64,000 nt of DNA, from assembly GCA_018389105.1 (NCBI GenBank), contig JACATO010000317.1, forward strand, positions 4,583,501 through 4,647,500, written 5' to 3'. Origin of the DNA: Nautilus pompilius (taxonomy: Eukaryota > Mollusca > Cephalopoda > Nautilida > Nautilidae). A model generated the notes under the pieces. That model was not told the DNA's origin and searched no databases. It saw only the letters and a list, made by a program, of their open reading frames with translations. A program made the position numbers and the translations under genes. Numbering within the stretch: position 1 is the stretch's first letter; every line of letters starts with the position of its first letter. Of this stretch, positions 25,085 through 38,900 are shown in pieces.

Positions 25085-26944
25085 TTACACGCTCTCTTCT
25101 GTCTCTGTACCAATTTTATACACATTTGGGCTTTCAGAGTAGTCAACCTCAATTTGGGCTGGATCATATATTTCTTCATCTTTGGCATTTGCAGTTTTCC
25201 CATTAGCTTGGGCATCAATCTGACCTTGGATTGAATCCCTTAACTACAAAAAGTAAAGTGGTGATGAAATTAACAAAATGATTTTCTAGTAGAAGTACAT
25301 TTTAATTATGATTAGTGAAAGATATTCTAGTCTTAAAATAGGGGGGGGGTAAAGCTGCTGACAGCCATCCATCCTTTTCATAAGTGAACAATAAAATTTT
25401 ACTGAATTCCTATTTATTATAATTTTGTCAAGTATTAGCAAATTTCTGGTTTTAAACAAAATTATACTAGGTGGCAATATAAAGTAATTTTTTTTATTTT
25501 AAAAAAAAATCAGTCAGATTTAATTGCTTTGTAACAATTCTAACTTGAAAATACACACCCATTTACACCACCAAAACAGCTATATAAAAGCTTGGTAAAG
25601 TGAATAAAACTAAGTCTGTTTCACAATAGAAGATATGGAAACTTTCATAGCAAGCAGTCACACCTACCTCCTTCAAGGCAACCACTCCTACTAGACGACC
25701 AGTATTTGTCACATAGGCATGGCTCAGGCCCAGCAGTGAAAACAATGAGTGAACCTACAGAAACAAATCTAACTAGTAAAATAACATTACATTAATGTAT
25801 TTTGGCCTTTTAAAGTTTAATTATAAATGTAAGAATATGATGTAAAAAGTGTATCATTACTCTGGAGACCATTTGAAAATTAATGTAGTTCAGCTAAAAA
25901 GTTGTTTGCCAATGATTTGATAAGACCTATAAATACTTAATGCTAAAGTTTAGATTATTGATAGGTGTACTTAAGTTATGGAGCAATTAATGTTTTGAAT
26001 TTCTATACAAACCATTTAAGCTTCTACCAAAGTACCTGTTTTTTTTACTACATCAACTGATGCTGAAGAGACTATGATTTTATCAACACATTCTATTAGA
26101 CTGCCAGGAACAGTAAATGGTGACCAGCTTCATATAAATGTATATGAGAGGTTATCCACAAGACTGTAAAGTCTCTCTGATTTTCTAACACTACATTTAA
26201 TCAAGGCAAAACTGTACTACAATAAAATTCAAGTGTAAATCTATTCTTGAAACTCTGTCTTTTTTTTTTTACCTTGTGGAGAGAAGTTCTTTCTACCAGC
26301 TGGAATGGGGCAGGATCAATTTGACAGCCCTCCCAATCTATCTGCTCACTGAGTAGTTCCTGTATGTCTGGCTAGAAGAAAAAGCAAGATGAATAATGCA
26401 TTGTTTATTTAGTGGGCAATGAAGGTTTCAAAGTTGCCTTAGCAGACATCTAAATTATTTATGCTGCAACTTAAACACTTTGTTATGATCTCTAACTGAA
26501 GAAAAAGCTCACATCAATGAATTCATTGTTCAAAATTGTAAAAATACAATATTAAAAAAAATTTTTCTGCATAAATTAAATCTGCTCATCTATGCTACAC
26601 ATTTCACAGCAACAAAACCTGGTTTTTTAAATCTACTTTTTGCTTGTAGATTAACAAGATGATTTTTAAAAACTCTAACTGAATGGTAAATCTGAAATCT
26701 TAAAGGAAAATTTTAATGAGGTAACTTAAAAAAGTTATTCATTGTTTTATCTTTATCTAATATCTATTTACTTGTTTTGTTTGTTTTTAATTTTAATTAG
26801 TAAAATTAGTTTTTTTTTTTTTAAATATAATAAATTGATATTTACTGGTTTCTTTGGATACACCTCTCAACAATAAGTCAAAAGACAATATGTATGTATA
26901 TTTACCTCTTCAAGAGAAGCATTTTTCTTAGGTGATTTCAAAGG
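25085..26944 (-). CDS. CLCN2: CLCN2 CBS2 and C-terminal exons
   Basis: A 39-bp microexon (26944-26906, [13 protein letters not shown]) is followed by exon 26371-26273, with [20 protein letters not shown]. Exon 25754-25668 carries [20 protein letters not shown] and LVGVVALKE, and the last exon starts [10 protein letters not shown]. The PFQLVE and [11 protein letters not shown] motifs are the CBS2 core of CLC-2. The tail is acidic and ends TETEESV. Confidence 0.95.
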
Positions 26945-29900
26945 CTGAAATTAAATGACGACAAGAGAAAAAAAAATATCCAACAAGAAAATGAAAAGTT
27001 CTCTCTTGCAATTTTTAAAATCACCAAAATACATCAGCTTAGAGGAGATGGCTTCTAGCTAATTGTAGTGAATTTGATGAAAATGTCAGTAGTTCTGTCA
27101 TGCAACATTTGTTACAGGATGTTCTTATTATATCATTTTACATGTAAAAGATTCAGAAACTTTTAAAGTAAATGCTTTTGTTGCCAATTAAAATGAGATT
27201 CTCTTGCTGAATACTTAAGTAAATCAGTTTGTTTTATTTTTATTATTATTAAATACAAATATCTGAATTGTCCTGTATTAGCTAACTTTTGTCACATTTA
27301 ATTAATTTACCCTTAATTGTGAAATCTATCAAATTATCATGGATGCTACTGTAAAGAACATTGCTCACATCTATTACTTCCACAGTTTAAATCACCACAA
27401 AAGCTCATATTTTTGTACAATGACAATCTGGTTTTCTCAGGAATTTTGTGAAAGGTATTCTGATGTGGTTGGCCCTAACCCAGTCAGCTTCCACTCCATA
27501 CATACTGCACTCTGTACTGAAGCATTTAGTTTTTTGGGTCCTTCCTGTTTGACATATCTTTATCTTAGAACCAAATTACTGAATTTCATGCCAGTTAGCC
27601 AAAGGAGGAAGAAATAGATAAGGAACCCAAAACACGCTTATCTGTATTCACCATGACTCCTGAAGAATCATAACTTTAAATTCCATAAGTTATATTTTCT
27701 GAATGAAACTACAATTATGAAAACTTAATTTAAAATAAATATTCTTTCGAATTCACATGCAGTCTTCAAACATCAATACTGACCCACTGTCATGCTTATC
27801 CTATTTACTAGTGAAAAGAAAAATGGCTATGGGGAAATTTGTCTTTCCTAGATGTCCAAAAGATTACTATCTACATTTAAAAGCAAGACAAATAAATCGA
27901 TGAACACTGAAATAAATAGTAAAAAAAAATTAAAAATAGTTATCAATTACCAGTTTGAACAACTTGCCAAGAGACTCGGGTATACTGGATTTCTGAAAAG
28001 GAACAGAAAGAATTTGTTCTTGGATTATGAAGATCCATTCTAAATATCACAACCATAAATAATGGTCCTATAATAAGGACTCAATAAGTAAGGTGATACC
28101 AGTTTACATTAGTAGCTCTATTGTTTACAATATTACATGACAATTACAGAAGAAATAAAATGCCAAAGATGATACTGAAATCAAATTACCAAATCTTCAA
28201 ATGGTAGCCATCTAAGGACAATCAAGAGGAAAGATTAACACAAAATAAGAATGTTTACAAAAGTTACTTTATGTAAGAGGTTTGAAATAACACTTAAAAT
28301 CTTTAACAATTTTTAAGTAAAGAAATAACTCAAATCTTTTATCTTCAAATTAATTAAGTTTAGAATAAAACAGCACTAGGAAATACAGGGTTATTCAAAA
28401 AGAATGAACCGATTTCATGACACATTACTTCAAGCATAGTCATGGAATGAGTCAGTGACCATTTGAAAGTGGAGTTTTCTAAGTTTTGATTGGCTGCCAC
28501 AGGGGCGCTGTAGTCTCAATGTTCAGTTGTTTGCTTACCCTCAGAATGGCGAGTCCTCAGCAAAAGGCGTTCTGCGTTCTCGAGTTTGCGAAAACAAAAT
28601 CGGTTGTCACGGTGCAGCGTGATTTTTCTTATGGGGATATGTAAAAGATCGCGTTTATGATCCACCGCTACCCACTAACCTCGATGACCTTAAACATCGA
28701 ATAACAACAGCGATCAACTCAGTGGATCGTGATATGCTGATATGCGTCTGGGAGGAATTCTCTTATCGCATTGATGCTACCCGTGCTGCAGGTGGTGGCC
28801 ACATTGAACACTTGTAAGACAGGAAATAAAACTTTATTTTGAGTAGAATACCTGTGACTTAGCTGGAGTTTTCTATTGCTTTTCCTTATTAAAATATTGC
28901 ATAATGAAATCGGTTCATTCTTTTTGAATAACCCTGTATTTAGAACTACAGTAAGGTAAATAAATTCCCCTTTCTAACCACTAAACTACAATAGTTTGTG
29001 CTATTAAAATTATCTGGTGTAATAATGTGACGATCTAATCAAAGTATTAGCCATTTGTTTTATTACACCGGATGCACTATACTAGAGTGAATATTTTTTG
29101 CTAAATGGAGAAAGAGCAAGAAAATCTTCATAAATGTATTTAGCAGTAAATAAACTTTTTTTTTTTTTTGCCAAAATATTGCACAAACATTTAATAGGTA
29201 CTTACAGGCAGCATATAGGCTATAGTAAATACAGGCAAGAGAAAACTTTTGAAGCAACATCCTAATTTGCCAATTTAAGAATTTTTCATTTTAAAAATAA
29301 TGCAGCCCAGGTCTCAGGAGTCCCACAAAGAACTGCACTAAAAATCTCACAACCATTAATAATTCCTCGTTTGACAAGTGGTTATTTACCAACACTTGCC
29401 TTTAGAACAAATGGAACATCCTCCACAATGCTCTCCTTTCTCTGGTTCAGCATCTGACGATAGAAGAGATCACCATCAGCTAGGAAAAGGGGGAAAAAAA
29501 AAACTTTCATATAAACAAAATCAAAATTTTATAACTAATTATTGTTTTCTTGTACCTTTTATTTTGCTTTGTTCTGGAAATAAGCTGGCACTTGACAGAT
29601 TTAGGTTCACTTGCTCCGTACTGTTGTAGTTGATATAGAAAAATTAGGTGGTGATCTGAGGTAGTTACAAAAATCCATAAGAAAACATTTTACTCTTTTG
29701 AGCAGCTTCTTCATCATTTAATCTAAGGATTTAAAAATGAATATTCAGACTTCCAAAACTAGATACATAAAAAGGCTTTATTTTCTCCTGCTTATCTACA
29801 CTTGCAAATGCAACTTAATTCCCTTATTTCTGGAGGAAGATGCCTAAATTAATGACCAATTCTTCAGCTGGATCATAATCTTACTGAACTCTGGTCAACA

Positions 29901-32900
29901 ATGGATTAACAGTTGTTTTTTTTTAAAAAAACCTGTTCAGCACTCAAAAGGGTCTGATGTACAAACTGGTTGGGGATTTGATGGGTTAATAGTTAAAAAA
30001 AAAAACTTTCTAGACTCACATTTATTAACTCTTTAAGCAACCTTACCTTGTAGATCACCTGTACTTGCTCTACGATTCATGAATGGTGACTCTGGTGGTG
30101 TCTTCTTCAGAATTGACCGCAGTGGAAGCTGAAGTGTGTCATAATGTCCATCGGCTTGATCTTTCAGAAATAACTAAAAGCAGCAACAAACAAGATTACT
30201 CAGTAAAATCAGTGTGCGCACTACCAAATAAACATTTAAAAATCCTTCAAATAGATCTGAAACTAACCAAACAATGCTGGAATATCCTGAAAGAAAGAAA
30301 ACTTCATCTGCAAGCAAAGAATGAAACAGCTGTCCTGCTTCGAGGATAATTTCTCACTGCTTATTCTTAAGGAAAAATGCTTTGCATATTGACAAGGTGA
30401 CAAGGAAAAATATAATTTAAGATCCTTTTTTAAAAAAATCAATATAAAATCTTTTTCTGACAGTTTTAATAACAACATTTTACTGTCTCTCAAGAATTAA
30501 TAAGGATGATTTCATGAAATTTTTTTAGCAGATGCCCTGAAAGACACAATTTACCCTTGTTAATAAATGTTCAGATTTTAGTGGACTGTATCTAATCTCA
30601 TTTCTGTTGAAATACTCTATGACAAGATTTACTTCAGCTATCAAACAAATAAATGAAGTCAGATGGATGGGAGACATTTTAAATTTTGTTTAATTCTGTC
30701 CAGGAGTATTTGAGCAGCAAATAACTCATTTTACTGCTTTTTTCACCAAAATTTACCTGGTACTACAAGCCACCTGGTTTCTATGACAGCCTCCTACTCT
30801 ATTTTTCATATTTCCAACAACAAAGTATCTATTATTTGTTGAGAGTCAATAGATATGAGCAAGTGGATTTTAAAAAAAAGAAGCAATGGACGAAGATGTC
30901 TCATTCATAGAGTGTTTAATGAATAAAGATTCTATTATTAATCAGTAAGCAAGTTAATAGAAAAATATATCAACAAGATACAGTATCAAGCAGATTGTTC
31001 AATAAAAGCACTTTGGTCTTTACTAAATCATTTAAAACTGGTCAGACTTTCAGGTACACTTTTATTCAAAGCTGTCCTTAAAAGTTGTATTCTTAGTAGA
31101 ATAAATTTCTACAACCCCTAAATAATGGCAGCAAACCAAGTGCATAGAGATGGATGATGGATGAATATGCAGAGAGCAAACATATCTCAACAGAAACAAC
31201 CACATCATTGGTCAGTACTTTGTATGAGAAACACAAAAGCAAATCTCTCTCATACATAAAAAAGGTTCTATAAGTAAAGTTTGGGCACCATGGTGGTCCA
31301 GTGGCAGACTACTGAACTGCTAAGCTAAGGGTCCAGTTTAAATCCTGTGATTTGGCATGCTTTCTGTTCCCCCTCTTCACTAGCTGCCTGCATTGGTATT
31401 CTCTGGGCACCTCAGTATCCTCCATCTAGAAAACGAATGGTTCTATCTCTGCACATTGTTACCCTTTGCTTGTTTAGGAAATTTTCCACCTTATATGCAG
31501 ACAAATGCATGCAGGTTTGAAGATGATAAGTCACACTAAGATTTCAAAAAATGTCATGTCCCTCAACTAGGATTTCTTTACTTCATGCAGATGTAAAAAG
31601 AAAAATGTCATTTAACCAGAACGTTTTTTCCCCCATTTGTTGGTTACACAACAAATATAAGAAAAAGACTAAGCAACAGCCAGTTATGATTAACAGGGGA
31701 TCAAGTTTTTAAAAGTAACAGCAGATTCGAACACAAAAGAGACTAAGGACAGAATTAATTATAAACCTTATGCTGGTTAGTTAAGAAAAATAATGTAATT
31801 CATTTCAGATAGTAAAAGTGTATACTTAGTTAGTTAATGACGACAACAGCAAAATTATACTTACACACATTAAAGCTCTTCTATCATTCTGGAAATAAAT
31901 GAATTGTTTTTGGCAAAGGTAGTGTTTTGAAAATTAAAAAAAAACTTCTTTCCCAAGATATTGTCAGGTAGGATGACTCCATGTGTGATTCTTAGCTTTG
32001 CCAGTTTTCACAACCCATTAAAAAAGTGACATCAACTGAGACATGCATAAATAGCAGTGCAGCAGGGTGCGATGCAAGCAAGTAAAATGCTAAATGGTGC
32101 TAAAACTGCATTACTAAGCAGGTAGGGAATCTGACGGCATCACCACTTAGAAGTTCAATCTTGATTATATAGTCAAAATTCAGCTGCCGTTTTCAAAACA
32201 TGAGGCGAGTGAAAAGACTATCTAACACGAAGATCAAAACACAAACAAACAACATTAATAGCATTTTCAAGAGTTTTATCATTTATTTTACTATAGCCAC
32301 TTGTAAAAAAAAATAAATAAAATTTAGTGCTACATAAATCAATGAATAAAAACACAGCCAATGATTATGGCTCCCCACTTTGTATTTAACAAAACAGTAA
32401 TAACAAATAATCTGTTAGTAATAATTGTTTAGCAGGGCCTTAAATATTTAACTATAAAATAAAATGCAATGACATTTTCTTAAATACTGATAACTAATCT
32501 CTCTTAGGTATATTATAGGAGCTAGACACACCTGTACAGGGCGATGTTGATAATCAACACCACCATTTAATATAGTATTAACTGAGATAAATAAATACTG
32601 AATTGGTTTATATCAAACAGGAAAGCATGGTAAGCATCATCAGAAGTACAGGAGATTATTACCCTTTTATCTTTTTTCTGGGTTCCCTTCAAGCTTGGTT
32701 CAAGTAAGGTTTTTGAAACACAAGACAGGGGCACCACCTATATTTAGCAATGTAAACAAGCAAGAACAAACAGTTGTTAATAGCGCATGCAAAAAAATAA
32801 AATAAATGAAATACATAATAAAATGTTAAAATTTTTTAAAAATGCCTCAAGTGTTTTTTAAGTGTATAACATTTTAACCTAAGCATAATAGGTGTTAACT

Positions 32901-35900
32901 TCCCCATACCAACTGTATGAAGCCAGAAACAAACTTGGAACTTTGGGTTGGTTCACAGAACTGCCTTGTTTCTCCCTGCCTAGCAATGAGTTACGGTCAC
33001 ATTTCTTTTCAAGTAACTAATGCCTTATAGTATTTTATCATCTAAGTTCATTAACATTTTGGCAGAGTAAATTCCCCCCCCCCCAAATTTGACAATTTTT
33101 TGACAGACTTTTGTGCGGTAAACATTTTTTTCGTGCAATTTACATTGCAGGCAACAGAATGCGACAAAATTCACACGGCAGTGTGAATAGGCCTTAAGTC
33201 ACACCTCACGGTGTATTGGTTTCAAAGCAGTCACCAGTGTCTGTGTTGGTGGTGTCCTATGCTACATAGAGTCCTCTACACTGGTGTGCTGTGCATGTTT
33301 GTTTGATCTGGCTATGTAATTTTACCCATCAATTTGTTGTTTCAAACAAATTGTTTTGTTTTCAGCCATGTCTTACAAATGAGACAAACCATCTTCTCAA
33401 TTGGGCATTTAGTCATATTTTGTAAAGAGGCCAAAGGGTGATGCAGCTACGATGGAGGTAACATCTGGTGAATCAGTAGAAGTACTACGTGAACTTCCTG
33501 ATGCACCTGAACCACTTCTACCAACCAATCCTCTTCAACCTTTGCCAAATGATATAGGAGCATATATAGGTTCAACTGTCACTGATGAAAAACATTATAA
33601 GTTACTGAAAAGTCCATGGATGCCTTCTGCAGACTATAAATTTCCAAGTGTTGTGCAGTGTGGGCATAAATCCTTTCAATGCCACTGGCTAAACACCTGG
33701 GATTTTCTCGTGTATAGCCTGAATCAGAATGGTCTCTACTGCAAATATTGTGCATTATTTGGTCCGGAGGATGTTAGAAACCAAAAGCAAGCTGATGAGT
33801 TCTTGGTGAGGTATATGGAGGAGGAGAAAGATATTATCAGATTGTTGGATTCGTCATGTCAGCTTCAAGTTGAAGGAAACAGGAGCAAGATTCGACCAGT
33901 AATAAAAACAGTCATATTTTGTGGACACAGAGATCATGGACCACCCAAAATGGAGATGCCTCAGCACAATGATGGGATTTTCAGAGCATTTCTAGGATTC
34001 AGGATTGATGCTGGTGATGCTGCACCTCAATGTCACCTTGAAGCTGCAAATGTGAATGCAACCTATCTCAGTTGGCAGACAGAATGAAATCATCAATGTC
34101 TGTGGTACCGTCATTGTGCAAACACTTGTCAAAGAAATGAGAGCTGCAAAATTCTTCAGTCTGCTTTTGGATGAAATAACAGATATGGCAACAAGGGAGC
34201 AGTGTTCTATCTCTGTGAGGTATATCAAGGAGAACAAAGTCTATGAAAGATTTCTAGGATTTTGTGATGTTAGTGGAAACTTGACTGCCAAGGGTATCAC
34301 CACCACATCTTTGAATATGTTGGGGCAAGTTGGTCTGGATATCACTCTTATCAGTGGTTAGGGGTATGATGGTGCAACCACCATGAGTGGCCAAAGGAAA
34401 GGTGTACAGGCAAAGGTGAAGAATGTAACTCCTGCAGCACCTTATGTGCATTGCAAGTCATGTTTTGAACCTTGCTACACAAGCAGCATGTCTAATCGCG
34501 TCAATTCGCAACTGTCATGGCCAAGTGAAGGAGATAGCCACTTTATTTCATATCTCAACAAAATGAACAACAGTATTATTGCAAATGCATCTCCCTTCCA
34601 GGAAAAGAATCAAAAGAAGTTTGCCAAACCCATTGGGTTGAAGGTCATGCATCAAGCATACATTTCACAGAATTGCTGGAGCCTGTTGTTCGAGCTTTGG
34701 AAGATATTTCTCAGCAGGGTGGTGATTGGGGTGGAAATTCTATGCCATTTTTGCAAGCAATATGCAACACAGAATCTATCATTGCCATTCATTTCATGAA
34801 CGAAATGGCAGCCTTGTTTTTACTATTGTCTAAGTCTCTGAAAATTTCAGATATTGATCTTTTAAAATGCATGTCAATGGTGGACGATGTTTTGAGAAAC
34901 AAAAGAGAAAATGCAGAAGAAGAATTCCATTCTATTTTTACTGATTCAGTTATGACCACAGCTGATCAACTTGATGTCGATATCAAACTTCCAAGACGCA
35001 CTGGGCGCCAAGTTCATTGAGAAAATCATAAAGCATCTAGTCCAGAGGAATTCTACAGAAGAACCATCTACCTTCCATACTTGGAGAACATGATTTACCA
35101 GATAGAGATGCGATTTGATCCTATGGAACAATACTGTTTAAAGCAGCAGTATTTGATCCCTGCTTTCCTTAGGTCAGGCAACTTCACTGCTCTCCAAGAA
35201 GCATTTCACCTTTACAGCTGTGACATTGACACCTCTATGCCAGTCTTGAAAGGAGAGTACGAGAGATGGACATCAAAGTGGGCCAGTGTTTTGAAGACTA
35301 AACTGCCAGAAAATGTCATGGAGACACTGGGTCTGTGATTCCTTCTCTTTTCCGAACATCCACACACTGCTGCACTTATTTTCAACATTTCCAGTCACTA
35401 TAGCAACAAGTGAACATTCGTTTTAAACACTTCGGCAGCTGTTCACTTATCTACGGAGCACTATGGAACAAGACCGTTTGATTGGATTGTCTCATTTAAT
35501 GATCAACCGTGACATTACAATTGATACAGAACTTGTTATCGATGAGTTGTCTAAGAAAAAACACAGACTGAATTTTGTTTTGTAATTATTTGTGTAGTAA
35601 ATCAGTTGTAAAATAAAACTTTGCATACTCTAGTTCATTTCTTAAGAATCTATAAATCTTTGGTTCTAGTCTGGATTTTGAATAAAAATCTCTGTCGGTT
35701 GGTTTGGACCCCCCCCCTGAAAATATATACTGGCTGCCAGTAATAAGCTATTTTTTTTCTGATATTGAGCAGTTTAAATACATTTTTTCTTTTATTAAAT
35801 AAAATTTTCAGAGTTGTAATAATAATGCAAACCTACACACCCTCCAAAATTATGAAAACCACCAAGTCAATTTTAGTTTGAAACAAATAGTTAAATTTTA

Positions 35901-38900
35901 TTATTAGATAACATTGTAAATTGTTTTTTTATGCATAATAGGAATATGTATCAAGCCTTTGGCTCATGAAAATAGCCACACTTGATTTAATAATTGCTTT
36001 ACAGATGTAAGTCATCAGTTTTCTAAAAGTTTTTGCAGCTATTCATAATCTAGTTTACTTCACTTACACTGGACATTCCTAAAGATGTTTTACATTTGAT
36101 ATATTTTCACATGACAAATGACAATCTAATTTGTACTTACATGTTCAATAGGGAACAAATCTGGGAATTGTGGTGACCATTTCATGTATTTTAGCTTATT
36201 GCTTTGTTAAAAAGTGAACAAAAGCTAGTAATCCTGATGGTATGGTGTTTGTTGGACGAAAACAAAATAATCTTTTCTTTATGATTCAGTCTATCTTGCA
36301 TCTATCTCTTGTAAAATTATCTGAAAAACATCATCTTTTCCTGCACCATACTTAACAGTTGGCACTAAGATTTTTTCTTTGAAGAGTTTGTCTTGATATT
36401 GCTGAAAATATCACTTCTGTTTTAAAACCAAACATCTCAGAGATGTGTGTCCATGAAACTGTTTTCCAGTCATCAGCAGCATGGCCACAAATTATCACAC
36501 AGTAGTAAAGGACACTGGTTTATATCTAGAAGCTATTAAAAGTTGCTCTATCTGAAGTGTTTAGTGCCAATTTCTCATATAGTGATCTGACCAAAAGTAT
36601 TACTGTAGAATTCACCAAATTTTAGATAACACTGAAGAATATAATGGACATCTGCTGAAGATACAACTTTTTTGTTTTTGCTTTTGGCTACTTTGTATTA
36701 GTCAATCCAAATTCTCTTAAAGAGCAAATCCTAACTCTAGTCTCTTGTGAAATTCTATTTACTTTAATTCATTTGGGCTCAACTCTTAAAACCATTTTTT
36801 GTTTCAGTGATACTTCTCTCTTGCCATCATCAAGGTTTAAGTGGATCGTCTTGCTGTTGTAGTAATATTTACCATGTATTCTATGATTTAGTGATTGTTT
36901 TGACTTAAGCTGGTATCAAACTCAGAAGCTGCTGGTCACCAATTGCCCTTTTAACTAGCTTCAGTCACAAAAAATTACTTGGGATATCACATAACTGTTT
37001 TTATGCAGGACATGAATGACTAAACAGAGCTCTCTCTCAAAGTCCAATTAATTACTCTTGCAATGATCACCAATCAATTGGTACAATTTTGAAAATGATA
37101 AATAATTTTATTCTTTTCACTAACTTCAATAACAATTCATAAAAAACTGTATTTTGTATTTTGAATACAAGACCTGTACATCAAACATAATTATCATCAC
37201 CCCCACCACAACAGATAAACTTATTTTTATAATTTATTTGTAAAATTTTCAAAATAATATTTCATGTAAATTACATTCAACAACTGAAAATTAGGTGAAC
37301 AAACCCAGTAAGTATTTAGGTATAATAATACATATCCTCTATGCAGGTCCATAATTTTGGAGGGGCAGCATGTAATAACAAACTGACGAGCGTTGTAAAT
37401 ATTATTTAAAAGAAACAACAATGAAAACACAGGTCAAAGAGAACAAAAAAACCCCAATAAAACATGCAAATTAAAGTAAAATTTTAAAAAGTTAAATGTG
37501 GAAAGGCAAGAATTCTCAGAACCCACCTTTATTTAAATATTTATCTACTTAAGTTATTTTACTGGCCACTCATTATCATCAGACAATAAATGTTCACAAA
37601 AAATACTAAGAAGAGAGTACAGTAATTATTGCTGTGAATATGGCTTTTAAATAAAGCAGAACCACGGAATCATAATTAAAGTCAAGAATATTCAGTCTCA
37701 TCGATTTTAACAGCAGACAAATAAAAATTGTGTCTTACGGTTAAGGATAGATATGTACAAATTTCCAGGTAGGTGCTAAGTAAACTATTTTTATTCATCA
37801 GATGGTTTTACAACAGAACTTAGATGACTTAAATGATAAAAGGAAGAGGTTCTTACATTTAAGGCAATCTAATACAAAAGTTCTTTAAAAAAAGAATATT
37901 ATTTAAAAATGGACACATAATCAGCCAACAAATTGAAGTTCACTGGCAAATTAAAGTTAAGAGTGACATGATTGTCTTCCTACAGTAATAAATTATTTTA
38001 TTTTACTGATGCAGTTATCTAGCTATTGTTTTGCTAATTTTGTGCAAACATGTGTTAATTAAAACCCAAATAGTATCTATTTAACAATAAAATAATAACA
38101 GTAGTAATGTATGCTAAGTAATAAAAGAAAATAAAGAGGGAAAACCATGCAAGAGCAAAATTATGATGCCAAGAAAAAAAAAATAAATAAATACAGGATG
38201 TTAGTAAGTTAGAAAGCACAGAAGCTGTGTGATGGTCCAGAGGTAGACTGCTGGAGTGCCCCAAGTTCGAACCCCACCATCTTGGTTTAGTGTACCTTCT
38301 TTGCACATGGTTTCTTCTTACTCTTCTTCATCAGCCGGCCAAATGGGTTTCCTACTACATCTAAAAAAATGAAGGCTTCTAGTAGGGATTTTTTTATGGT
38401 AGGCATGTGACTAATTCCTGCATCCTGTTCTTTTCCACCTGGTTTAAGAAACTAATACCAGTGATTGAATGCCTTTGGTGCACAGGTATAAAGACATTTT
38501 GAAAATAGCTTTGCCCTGTGAAAACAACAGACTGGCATTCGTAATGTTAAATCTGTGAATAGTAAAGCAGCATAAGTTCAGTGCAACTGATCAAGTGTAT
38601 TTGAGTTATTTCAGGCTACCAATTTAAAATCTCTGCCTCTCTACTCACCAGGCTAGTGTGAGCCGTCTTTCCTTTTTCGGTTAAGTTATCTCCTGACTCA
38701 ATGGAATCTGTTGTGTTGATGGTGTTGATGGTGATGCTATCATCATCTGCTTTGGTCGCAGGTTCATCCACCTTGGTCACAACAAACCTGGGAATGGGAT
38801 GAATAAGTCTTGGAGAGGATCCCCCCTTCATTTTAGGTGGCGGTGGAGAAAATTTCCTTGGAGGAGTTCGTGAGAGTGATGAAGATGAAATTTTGCGCTC

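Noticed and set aside
27339..27617. 92-codon + strand ORF antisense to a CLCN2 intron
   Set aside because: No motif, no splice or promoter context; length is within chance for this composition.
33070..33120. Poly-C tract as the left terminus of the ZMYM-type hAT relic
   Set aside because: It does not form a convincing inverted match with the CAGGGGG-type right end and no 8-bp duplication is visible, so the left boundary is left open.
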